From Firmicutes bacterium OM04-13BH (GTDB taxonomy: Bacteria; Bacillota; Clostridia; Lachnospirales; Lachnospiraceae): a stretch of 64,000 nucleotides of DNA. A model generated the notes under the pieces. It searched no databases, was not told where the DNA came from, and was given only the letters and a program-made list of their open reading frames with translations. Below are positions 45,988 to 53,792 of the stretch, piece by piece; positions within the stretch are counted from its first letter, which is position 1; each line of letters starts with the position of its first letter. The translations under genes and the position numbers were made by a program. The DNA is taken from contig QULP01000004.1 in the NCBI GenBank assembly GCA_003481745.1, positions 248,001 through 312,000 on the forward strand, given 5' to 3'.

Positions 45988-46210
45988 AACTATGATGTGA
46001 GTGTCAAAAATAAATTTTGCCACTCGCTGATGTATCCGGATTGCTTCATTGCTACGCAATTCTCACAATCCTCGAACACCTCAAACTCTCATAAAATGGC
46101 ATATTCATACCATTTTATTACGTTTTCGTTGTTCGGCGTGTCAATTAAATATAAATTGCTTTTTATGCAAGCACAACCGCAATTTATATTTTTGACACTT
46201 ACATCAAGTT
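45988..46210. repeat. MITE-like element with terminal inverted repeats
   Basis: A 223-base segment bounded by imperfect inverted repeats of about 30 bases: TGATGTGAGTGTCAAAAATA at the left and TATTTTTGACACTTACATCA at the right, with AACT/AGTT just outside. Inside are further hairpins, ATAAAATGG/CCATTTTAT (46094-46121 region) and AAATATAAATTGC/GCAATTTATATTT. It has no gene. The layout is that of a miniature transposable element, although no second copy is in the window and target-site duplication was not clear. Confidence 0.6.
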
Positions 46211-46238
46211 ATAAAAAGGAATACCAGGAGGGAATACT

Positions 46239-46676
46239 ATGAGTGCGAAAACCAAAATTGTTGTACTACATACGAAAGAAGTGATTTATACCGTGCTTTT
46301 TGTTGTACTCGCCATTGTGCTTGCAGTCCTTCTTTTTTTGATGTTCGGAAAAGACAAAAAGACCACTTCTTTCTCAGGCTCTCCCGCCAAATATCACGCC
46401 GGTATCTATAAAAGCCCAATTACGCTCGATAACAACACCTTTGATGTCGAAGTCACGGTTGATGAACATGAAATCACCTCTATCTCCATGACAAACTTAA
46501 GCGAAGCAACAACTGCTATGTATCCACTGATGGAACCGGCACTCGAATCCCTTGCGAATCAGATTTATGCAACCCAGTCCACAAAAGACCTTACTTATGC
46601 CGAAGAAAATAAATATACTTCGATGCTGTTGTTAGATGCAATTAACTCGGCACTTGATAAAGCAAGGGCAGATTAA
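46239..46676 (+). CDS. Small membrane-anchored protein, FMN-binding-domain-like
   Basis: A 145-residue protein on the plus strand. One N-terminal membrane segment (about 15-38) is followed by an outside domain: AGIYKSPITLDNNTFDVEVTVDEHEITSISMTNLS, which has the strand pattern of FMN-binding (FMN_bind/RnfG-like) domains. The usual flavinylation Thr motif near the C-terminus is not clear. AGGAGG precedes the ATG. Function unknown; the domain assignment is tentative. Confidence 0.7.
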   Translation: MSAKTKIVVLHTKEVIYTVLFVVLAIVLAVLLFLMFGKDKKTTSFSGSPAKYHAGIYKSPITLDNNTFDVEVTVDEHEITSISMTNLSEATTAMYPLMEPALESLANQIYATQSTKDLTYAEENKYTSMLLLDAINSALDKARAD

Positions 46677-46686
46677 GAAGATCTAC

Positions 46687-46724
46687 AAAAAATGGCTCCG
46701 AACAAAAGTCCGAAGCCATTTTTG
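46687..46724. terminator. Bidirectional terminator between convergent genes
   Basis: AAAAATGGCT/AGCCATTTTT arms with a partly paired loop, flanked by A-run and T-run, lie between the plus-strand gene and the sugar ABC operon. Confidence 0.85.
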
Positions 46725-46742
46725 CTGCCTACTATGTACTTA

Positions 46743-47600
46743 TTATTTAATTGCACCTTCTACCATACCCTGAATAATCTGTTTCTGTGCAAACAGGAAC
46801 AAGATAATAATCGGAATCATGGCAAGCAGAGCTGCTGTCAGGATTAAATCCCATTGTTTTACATAAGAACCTACAAAACTGCTTACTGCAACCGGAAGAG
46901 TTTTGATTCTTCCGTTTAATCCAAGCATCAGAGATGGAAGCAGGTAATCGTTCCAAATCCAGATACCATTTAAGATTAATACTGTAACCTGAATTGGTTT
47001 TAACAGCGGGAAGATAATTCGAAAGAATGTACCCTCAGGACTGCATCCATCAATCCATGCAGCTTCTTCCAACTCATACGGAATTCCTTTTACAAAACCA
47101 TGAAGGATGAATACAGACATTGAACCACCGAATCCAAGATAAGCAAAAATAATTCCTTTGTAACTTTGAAGCATCTGAATTCCCAAAAACTCTGAAGTTT
47201 CACGGAAAGTAGATAACAGTGGAAGCATTACAACCTGGAATGGAATAACCATTGCTGATACAAATAACATAAAAATGAAATTAGACCATTTTGTTTTATT
47301 TCTTACTAAAACCCAGGCTGCCATACTGGAAAACAGAGTCAGTAAAATCAGAGATACTGCTGTAATCAACAGGGAACTAAAGAAAGAACCCCAATAATTA
47401 AAGTTATCATTATGGATAACATTGCTCATGTTGGTCAACAGCTGTCCCCAGTTTTTTGGTAAAGAAATCGGGCTGATGACAATACTTGCACTATCCTTTG
47501 CAGAGTTGATTATAACCAGTAAGAATGGAGCTAACATCACAATTGTCAGAAGAATTCCTACAATCTCAGCGATTGTTGTTCTTATTTTCTGTGCTTTCAT
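46743..47600 (-). CDS. Sugar ABC transporter permease, MalG type
   Basis: A 285-residue permease with six membrane segments and the EAA loop ELEEAAWIDGCSPEGTFFRIIFP. It belongs to the carbohydrate uptake CUT1 class. Its ATG overlaps the stop of the first permease by one base (TAATG). It is the last gene of the three-gene operon; no ATPase gene is present, so it probably uses a shared MsmK-type ATPase encoded elsewhere. Confidence 0.92.
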   Translation of the reverse strand: MKAQKIRTTIAEIVGILLTIVMLAPFLLVIINSAKDSASIVISPISLPKNWGQLLTNMSNVIHNDNFNYWGSFFSSLLITAVSLILLTLFSSMAAWVLVRNKTKWSNFIFMLFVSAMVIPFQVVMLPLLSTFRETSEFLGIQMLQSYKGIIFAYLGFGGSMSVFILHGFVKGIPYELEEAAWIDGCSPEGTFFRIIFPLLKPIQVTVLILNGIWIWNDYLLPSLMLGLNGRIKTLPVAVSSFVGSYVKQWDLILTAALLAMIPIIILFLFAQKQIIQGMVEGAIK

Positions 47601-48637
47601 TACATTTCAACCTCCTTCTTTTTACTGATTGTAACCTGTGTCAGAGACACAATTGCAAGAATAATAAAGAATATAACCGCTTTGGTCTGACCAAGTGCAT
47701 ACTGGTTCTTTCCAATCGCTGTATTATAAATATTCAATGCTAAAAATTCTGTAGACTGTACCGGTTTTCCGGAAAGAATACGAGTCGGTGCACCATTGGT
47801 AATAGCAAGGTTCAAATCAAACTGTTTAAATGAGTTAACCAAAGTCAGGAAAATACAAATTGTGAATGTATTTGCAATCATCGGTACTTTGATTTTCAGC
47901 AGAGTCTGAAGTGTATTTGCACCATCTACATTGGATGCTTCCAGAATATCTTTTGGCACACTCTGTAAACCGGTTACATAAATCATCATGATATATCCCG
48001 CATACTGCCAGGTACTTACAATTAAAATTGCCACAAGCGCAAGGTTCGGGTTTGTCAGCATGGAAACACTTCCTGAAATTACAGAAACCGCAACTTTATT
48101 GAAAATGAACTGCCATACATAACCAAGTACAATTCCACCAATCAGGTTCGGAATGAAATATGCTGCACGATAGAAGTTACGACCTTTTACTTTTGAAGTA
48201 CAAAGCAGTGCCAGTGCAAATGCTACAATATTTACACTCAGCATATTAATTACTGTGTAAATAAAAGTCACAACAAAAGAATATACATAATCCTTAGACT
48301 TGAACATTGCAATGTAGTTTCCAAATCCAACAAAATTATCATATTTTATTCCGTTCCAGTCTGTCAAGGAGTAAAAGATACCACAGGCAAACGGAATAAG
48401 CACAGTTACTGCAAATGCAAACAGCAGTGGAAATAAAAATAATACATAAATAATTGAACGGTGTTTCTTCGTTGGCAGCAGGTAAAGCCCTACAATAAGC
48501 AATACCGCTCCTGCGATTAAAAGTCCTCCCCGAAAGGAAGTTCCTGTTCTCATAAAATCCATGTACAGTGCCGCTGCCATTGCTATGATTCCAGCCACAA
48601 TTGCTGCACATGATATTGCTTTTTTCGACTGATTCAT
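47600..48637 (-). CDS. Sugar ABC transporter permease, MalF type
   Basis: A 345-residue permease. Two N-terminal membrane segments (about 10-50) precede the six-segment core, and the EAA loop is PKDILEASNVDGANTLQTLLKIKVP. The start MNQSKKAISC follows GGGAG at eight bases; earlier ATGs lack a site. It lies between the binding-protein gene and the second permease, the CUT1 order. Confidence 0.92.
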   Translation of the reverse strand: MNQSKKAISCAAIVAGIIAMAAALYMDFMRTGTSFRGGLLIAGAVLLIVGLYLLPTKKHRSIIYVLFLFPLLFAFAVTVLIPFACGIFYSLTDWNGIKYDNFVGFGNYIAMFKSKDYVYSFVVTFIYTVINMLSVNIVAFALALLCTSKVKGRNFYRAAYFIPNLIGGIVLGYVWQFIFNKVAVSVISGSVSMLTNPNLALVAILIVSTWQYAGYIMMIYVTGLQSVPKDILEASNVDGANTLQTLLKIKVPMIANTFTICIFLTLVNSFKQFDLNLAITNGAPTRILSGKPVQSTEFLALNIYNTAIGKNQYALGQTKAVIFFIILAIVSLTQVTISKKKEVEM

Positions 48638-48699
48638 TCCTAACTCTCCCATCAAATATTTACCGGCTGTCTTATAACAAAGACAGCCGATAAAACCTA

Positions 48700-50019
48700 T
48701 TATTTACTTGATGCTACATAATCTGCTATTGAAGAAGCCATTGTACTTACAAATCCCTCTTTATCAAGCTGACCTTTTGCATACAGCTCAAATACAGGAC
48801 CAGTTGCATTCATAGCCATGTTATCCGGCTGTGTTACCCAATCCCATGCATAAGTTTTTCCAGATTCAATATAAGGAAGCATACTCTGTGCAAGTGGTGT
48901 AGAAGGTTTTAATGTACAAGATTTAAATGGAGAAACCATACCGCAGTTTTCTACAAGTGCTTTCTGACCTTCTTCGGATTCAGCAAGTGCTTTTAAGAAT
49001 TCTTTACAAGCATCAATTTTATCACTCTTATTGTAAATTCCCCATAAACTTGGTGTATCAACGATAAGACCGTCTGTATCTTCTTTTGTAAATGCTGATG
49101 GAGCAAGTCCACATGCAAATGTTGCATCATAAGTTGGTAAAGATGGGTCAATCCAGTTACCCTGTGTGATAAATGCTGCTTTTCCGGTTGCCCACAGAGC
49201 CAGCTGATCATCATAAGTACCGGAAATCAATACATTCTGGTCTGAGTAATCAAATAATAACTGTAACCAGTCTGCGAACTGTCCCATTCTATCTTCATCA
49301 ATTTTTCCTTCATTGTTTACCATATCAATATATGTTTTATCATCACGGTCAACTCCCTGTGAATAATAAGCTGCTAATAAGTGGTTACCGGTTGACCAGT
49401 ACATCTGTCCGGATTCTGCTGCAACTGCACAAACAGATGTCAGTCCAAGTTCATCTTTCATACCGTCAATTTTTTCAAATGCTGCTTTATAAGCATCAAT
49501 GTTTGTCAGAGTAGAAGGATCAATTCCTGCTTTATCTAAGATATCTTTGTTATATGCAAGACCAATTCCTTCCAGTGAGAATGGCATACCATATACTTTT
49601 CCGTCATCTCCCTTAAATGCGTAATCAGTATCTTCAATCCAGTCTTCTCCGTCAAGTGGTTCTAACCAGTCACTGAAAGAAGATTTATAAGAGTCAGGAC
49701 CAAATGCAAAGATATCTGGCATGTTTCCTGCTGCGTAGTAGTTTTTCAGCTGACCATTTACGTCAACACCGCCACCTAAAGATTCGATTACAACTTCCTG
49801 TCCGGTTTCTTCTTCATACTGTTTTGCAAAATCTTTTAAGGCCGAGTCAATTTCAATTTTTGTATTTACAAAACGGATTGCATCTTTATTGGCACTGCTT
49901 GAAGCTGCGCTGGAATCACTGGAGCTGTCTGAAGAACTGCTTCCTGAACTGCTTCCACATGCACCTAATGTCATTGTCATCGTTCCTGCAAGTAAAACTG
50001 CTAACCATTTCTTTTTCAT
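48700..50019 (-). CDS. Sugar-binding lipoprotein (family 1)
   Basis: A 439-residue extracellular binding protein. The signal peptide ends in lipobox LGAC (Cys at about 21) followed by a long Ser-rich linker. The features YEEETGQEVVIESLGGGVD and AFITQGNWIDPSL are typical of CUT1 binding proteins. Given the linked GH31 glucosidase and LacI gene it probably binds an alpha-glucoside or related oligosaccharide. An in-frame TTG four codons upstream is a less likely start. Confidence 0.92.
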   Translation of the reverse strand: MKKKWLAVLLAGTMTMTLGACGSSSGSSSSDSSSDSSAASSSANKDAIRFVNTKIEIDSALKDFAKQYEEETGQEVVIESLGGGVDVNGQLKNYYAAGNMPDIFAFGPDSYKSSFSDWLEPLDGEDWIEDTDYAFKGDDGKVYGMPFSLEGIGLAYNKDILDKAGIDPSTLTNIDAYKAAFEKIDGMKDELGLTSVCAVAAESGQMYWSTGNHLLAAYYSQGVDRDDKTYIDMVNNEGKIDEDRMGQFADWLQLLFDYSDQNVLISGTYDDQLALWATGKAAFITQGNWIDPSLPTYDATFACGLAPSAFTKEDTDGLIVDTPSLWGIYNKSDKIDACKEFLKALAESEEGQKALVENCGMVSPFKSCTLKPSTPLAQSMLPYIESGKTYAWDWVTQPDNMAMNATGPVFELYAKGQLDKEGFVSTMASSIADYVASSK

Positions 50020-50064
50020 CTCTTTTACCAACCTTTCTTGGAATTTTCATCTTTTTTCTTTATC

Positions 50065-50080
50065 ACTTATGCGCATAAGT
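50065..50080. promoter_or_regulatory. LacI-type operator, site 1
   Basis: A perfect 16-bp palindrome ACTTATGCGCATAAGT lies just downstream of the -10 box of the sugar ABC operon, where a bound repressor would block transcription. Three related sites occur at 50263-50276, 50301-50314 and 53657-53670. Confidence 0.85.
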
Positions 50081-50093
50081 TCTTGATGAAATT

Positions 50094-50122
50094 ATCATAG
50101 CACCCCTTTCGTTAAAAAGCAA
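50094..50122 (-). promoter_or_regulatory. Promoter of the sugar ABC operon
   Basis: Minus-strand -35 TTGCTT (50117-50122) and -10 TATGAT (50094-50099) are 17 bases apart, with operator 1 beginning at about +8 of the transcript. Confidence 0.8.
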
Positions 50123-50262
50123 TACTTTTTATATGCCATTCTATACATTTCTACATTTTCACCAGTATTACTACTTATTTTCATGGTATTGCAACCTATT
50201 TTTTGTATATTTTGCAGTAATAGGTTTTTCGCAAAACCTTTTTTCGTTCATTTTTCGTTTAT

Positions 50263-50276
50263 CTTATGCGCAAAAG
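50263..50276. promoter_or_regulatory. LacI-type operator, site 2
   Basis: CTTATGCGCAAAAG matches the consensus CTTWTGCGCAWAAG, about 190 bases from site 1, a distance that would allow looping by a tetramer. It lies upstream of the sugar ABC promoter. Confidence 0.7.
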
Positions 50277-50300
50277 TAATTCCATTTTTCGACTTTTTTC

Positions 50301-50314
50301 ATTTTGCGCATAAG
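50301..50314. promoter_or_regulatory. LacI-type operator, site 3
   Basis: ATTTTGCGCATAAG, one base from the consensus, lies 38 bases from site 2 (about 3.6 helical turns, so roughly opposite faces) and just beyond the lacI terminator. Confidence 0.65.
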
Positions 50315-50326
50315 TATTTTGAAGTC

Positions 50327-50365
50327 AAAAAATGACATTCTGCTTTCGGCAAAATGTCATTTTTC
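50327..50365. terminator. Terminator of lacI
   Basis: A hairpin AAAATGACATT/AATGTCATTTT with a small loop and TTTTTT on the minus strand follows the regulator gene by about 20 bases. Confidence 0.88.
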
Positions 50366-50386
50366 TGTCTCTTATTTTCTATATTC

Positions 50387-51400
50387 TTAAATTTTTTTTA
50401 CAGAATCCCGAATTACAAGTTCTGTTCCAAGCTGAACAATTTTATCTTCGGATTCTCCCTCTATCAGTTTTAATAGTTCCTCTACTGCTGCAATTCCTTT
50501 TGCCTGAATGTCCTGTCGGACTGTCGTAAGCGCCGGACGCACCATTCTTGAAATTGGAACATCATCAAATCCTGCGATGGAAATCTCTTCCGGAATTTTT
50601 CTTTCTCTATCCAAAAGCATATTTTCAATGTGTACCGCATAATAATCCGAAGCACACAGAAGAGCCGTATACGAAAATGATTTCTCATAAATCTCATCCA
50701 TATTTTGAGGCTCTCCTGCATCGCTGGCATAAATTTGAATAAAATTTTCTTCCCTACTTACCGGAATGTTCGCTTCTTTTAGCGCCCTGCAAAATCCCTG
50801 AAATCTTATTTTATCCAGATTTACCAAGTTATCAGCAAGGAAAGCAAGCTTTCTGTGACCACACGAAATAACGTATTTTGTCAGCAAATATTCCGCCTGT
50901 TCATCCTCGATCCTGATATTGACACAGTTTCCCAGACCATTTGTATCATAATCATCAATAATCGCAATCGGATTTTTAAAGCGCTCTTTTAAATAACGGA
51001 TATCACCCTCTACAAATCCTGAAGTAATCAGCCCGTCCATGTTCCAGGACATCGTAAACTGCTGAACCTGATGCACATCGTCGACTGCATATACCATCAG
51101 GTAATATCCTTTTTGCCGTACATGCCTTTCAATCGCACCTAAAATTCTACCAATAAATGGGTCTTCAAATCGGTTCGCTATCTTATTCTGTTTTGATTTA
51201 ATCAACAAGCCAATAATCTTTGATCGTTTACTCGCAAGGTTTCTTGCATTGATATTTGGTGTATAGTCATATTTTTTTAAAATTTTCTGAATTCGTTCGA
51301 TATTAGCCAGTGAAACTTCTTTTGTCTTGCCATGAATAACATTCGAAACAGTCGTTGTGCTGACTCCGAGCTCCTGCGCCATTTCTTTAATTGTAACCAT
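50387..51400 (-). CDS. LacI-family transcriptional regulator
   Basis: A 337-residue regulator. The N-terminal helix-turn-helix is TIKEMAQELGVSTTTVSNVIHG, followed by the hinge YTPNINARNLASKRSKIIGLL and a periplasmic-binding-like sensor domain with ISIAGFDDVPISR near residue 280. It lies between the GH31 gene and the ABC operon, whose control regions carry matching palindromes, so it likely represses both. The inducer is presumably the transported sugar. Confidence 0.93.
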   Translation of the reverse strand: MVTIKEMAQELGVSTTTVSNVIHGKTKEVSLANIERIQKILKKYDYTPNINARNLASKRSKIIGLLIKSKQNKIANRFEDPFIGRILGAIERHVRQKGYYLMVYAVDDVHQVQQFTMSWNMDGLITSGFVEGDIRYLKERFKNPIAIIDDYDTNGLGNCVNIRIEDEQAEYLLTKYVISCGHRKLAFLADNLVNLDKIRFQGFCRALKEANIPVSREENFIQIYASDAGEPQNMDEIYEKSFSYTALLCASDYYAVHIENMLLDRERKIPEEISIAGFDDVPISRMVRPALTTVRQDIQAKGIAAVEELLKLIEGESEDKIVQLGTELVIRDSVKKI

Positions 51401-51470
51401 TCTTTACTCCTGTTTTTACACTGCTCTTCTGACTGCTCCCACAGGCAGACCTATGGATTTTCGCCATAAT

Positions 51471-53537
51471 TTATAGCAGTTTTACTTCTATTTTTTTCTC
51501 ACGACTTCCAGTATACACACAATTTCCACCTTTCTCAATAGTGATTCTGCCATAATTGTCCGGATTCTCATAATCTTTTCCCATTCCATCATCTTCGTAC
51601 CACACATATTCGGCTTTTGTCTTTACAAATGCCAGTGCTTTGACATGGTCACAGTCTACTTCATCTGCATACTCGCCACCATCTGTCAGTACCAAAATTT
51701 TATCCGGACGTACGAAAACTAACATTTCAAACAAGCCTGCTTCTACATAGTGATGTCCTGCCGGGAGAATTTCCGTATCGTAATCATCCACGCCTCTAAA
51801 GCGAAGCATTGCCATTTCCTCCGGAAGATAGACATATCTGCCTTTTGCATTCTGGTTATAAACCGGAGCAATCATTAAACTGTCTCCAACCAAAAGCTGG
51901 TCTTCTACCTGAGAAGCAAATTCATCATCTGTATATACAAAAGATAATGGTTTGAAGTACATTTCACTGTTTAAGGCAGATTTCATATACTCGCTGTAAA
52001 TATAAGCCAGCAGACCATAGCGAATATTAATGATTTTTCTAAATTCTTCTACATGGTCAAAACGATATACTTCCTGTTCTCTTGTTCCCATTGCACTGTG
52101 ATTTCTCATCAGTGGAGAGAACATGGCAAGCTGGGTCCATCTCATGACCAAATCTTCCGTTGCATCTGCACCAAATCCACCGATATCTGCACCGGTATAA
52201 AGAATTCCAACCATGTTTAAGGACGGCATCATACGCAGATTCAACAACAGATGATTCCACCAGGATTTATTATCTCCAGTCCAGATTCCACCATAACGGT
52301 GCATGCCAATATAAGAAGAACGAGAGAACATTAAAATTCGTTTTTCCGGGCTCAGGCGTTCAAATGCCTCTCCTGCCGCACGGGTCATATTATAACCAAA
52401 CAAATTATGTACTTTATCGTGGCGCATCATTTTTCCATCTACGTTATGATAGAACTTCTTAAAGTCATCTGTATTGTTTGCCAGACTTCCAACCAGACCG
52501 GTAAACTGCTGGAACGTATCCAGATCAAGGTTTTTATCTTTCAATTCTGCAATCTTATCAAAGGTTTCATCCATTCTATCCTGTGCAAAGAAAATAGACG
52601 GCTCATTCATATCATTCCAGAATCCTTCAATTCCCTGGTCTAACAGCACCTGATATTTATTTCCAAACCACTCTCTCGCCTCTTTGTTTAATACATCCGG
52701 GAAATGCACTTTTCCGGGCCATACTCCGGCTACAAAGTATTCTCCATTTTCTTTCTTACAGAAATAGCCTTTTTCAATGCCTTCTTCATATACGTCATAG
52801 CCTTCTTCAACTTTTACACCTGCATCAATAATCGGCACTAAATGAATGTGCTGTGCTTTCATCTCTTTTACAAACTCAGGAAAATCCGGAAAACGTTCCT
52901 GATTTACCGTAAAGTCTTTAAACCGCTCCATGTAATCAATATCCATGTAAATACTTTCAAGCGGAATTTTCTTTTCTCTGTGTCCTTTTACTACTTCACG
53001 GATATCAGCTTCATTCATATAACCCCAGCGACTCTGCTGATAGCCAAATGCCCACTTCGGAGGAATATAGCTTCTTCCAATCAGCTGACGAAACTGTTTT
53101 ACAATGTCTAAAATGCTTTCTCCTGTCATTACATAAACATCTGCATCCGGTTCACTTAATGTAATTTTTAATTCATTTAAATGCGTATATCCCACATCAA
53201 ATGTAATGATTCCCGGATAATCAAAAAACACACCAAATTGCTCTTTTCCTCCATCTAAAACTAAGAAGTTATGAGATGCATATAAAGAGGTACGGTCCTC
53301 TAAATGGTTCGGTTCATCTGCGCAGCAGCTCTTATAAATCCAGCCTCTCTTGTTAATTCCACGTACATTTTCACCCAGACCATACACCTTTTCTTCGTTT
53401 TCCAGTGTATACTCAAACTGAAGCTGTTCCTCCGTTTTTGCCACTGTAAAATACGGAACATCCCCGTTCTGTACCTCTAATTTTTGTACCACTGCATCGG
53501 TCTGAAATGGATTTCCATAAGTGTATTTTGTTATCAT
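51471..53537 (-). CDS. GH31 alpha-glucosidase-type glycoside hydrolase
   Basis: A 688-residue intracellular enzyme without a signal peptide. The GH31 signature GFWNDMNEPS carries nucleophile Asp309, and the acid/base Asp lies in IWTGDNKSWWNH (about 405). An N-terminal beta domain with GLGENVRGINKRG precedes the barrel and a C-terminal beta domain follows. It releases alpha-linked glucose (possibly xylose) from oligosaccharides brought in by the neighbouring ABC system. A LacI-type operator lies at its promoter. Confidence 0.93.
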   Translation of the reverse strand: MITKYTYGNPFQTDAVVQKLEVQNGDVPYFTVAKTEEQLQFEYTLENEEKVYGLGENVRGINKRGWIYKSCCADEPNHLEDRTSLYASHNFLVLDGGKEQFGVFFDYPGIITFDVGYTHLNELKITLSEPDADVYVMTGESILDIVKQFRQLIGRSYIPPKWAFGYQQSRWGYMNEADIREVVKGHREKKIPLESIYMDIDYMERFKDFTVNQERFPDFPEFVKEMKAQHIHLVPIIDAGVKVEEGYDVYEEGIEKGYFCKKENGEYFVAGVWPGKVHFPDVLNKEAREWFGNKYQVLLDQGIEGFWNDMNEPSIFFAQDRMDETFDKIAELKDKNLDLDTFQQFTGLVGSLANNTDDFKKFYHNVDGKMMRHDKVHNLFGYNMTRAAGEAFERLSPEKRILMFSRSSYIGMHRYGGIWTGDNKSWWNHLLLNLRMMPSLNMVGILYTGADIGGFGADATEDLVMRWTQLAMFSPLMRNHSAMGTREQEVYRFDHVEEFRKIINIRYGLLAYIYSEYMKSALNSEMYFKPLSFVYTDDEFASQVEDQLLVGDSLMIAPVYNQNAKGRYVYLPEEMAMLRFRGVDDYDTEILPAGHHYVEAGLFEMLVFVRPDKILVLTDGGEYADEVDCDHVKALAFVKTKAEYVWYEDDGMGKDYENPDNYGRITIEKGGNCVYTGSREKKIEVKLL

Positions 53538-53624
53538 GTCTTAACTTCCTCCTTTATTTTTTATGTACTCTCGGACTCTTTCTGCCTTTACACATATTAG
53601 CCCATTTTCAGTTCCATTTTTTGT

Positions 53625-53653
53625 ATCATAGCATGGCATTTTATTTCTATCAA
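53625..53653 (-). promoter_or_regulatory. Promoter of the GH31 gene
   Basis: Minus-strand -35 TTGATA (53648-53653) and -10 TATGAT (53625-53630) are 17 bases apart. The regulator operator lies three bases upstream of the -35 box. Confidence 0.75.
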
Positions 53654-53656
53654 TCC

Positions 53657-53670
53657 CTTTTGCGCATAAT
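53657..53670. promoter_or_regulatory. LacI-type operator, site 4
   Basis: CTTTTGCGCATAAT matches the consensus CTTWTGCGCAWAAG at all but the last position. Its place right before the GH31 -35 box ties the glucosidase to the same regulator as the ABC operon. Confidence 0.7.
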
Positions 53671-53747
53671 CCATATGTGATACAATAATTTTTCCAGTAT
53701 TTCGGCAGTTTTTCAGTTTATTTTCCGCAATTTCAGTCAAATATGCC

Positions 53748-53780
53748 AAAAAACTGCCGGTGTTGTCCGACAGTTTTTTT
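53748..53780. terminator. Terminator of nadE
   Basis: Stem AAAACTG(T/C)CGG/CCGGCAGTTTT with T-runs in both directions lies 13 bases after nadE. Confidence 0.85.
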
Positions 53781-53792
53781 GATTTTTATTTT

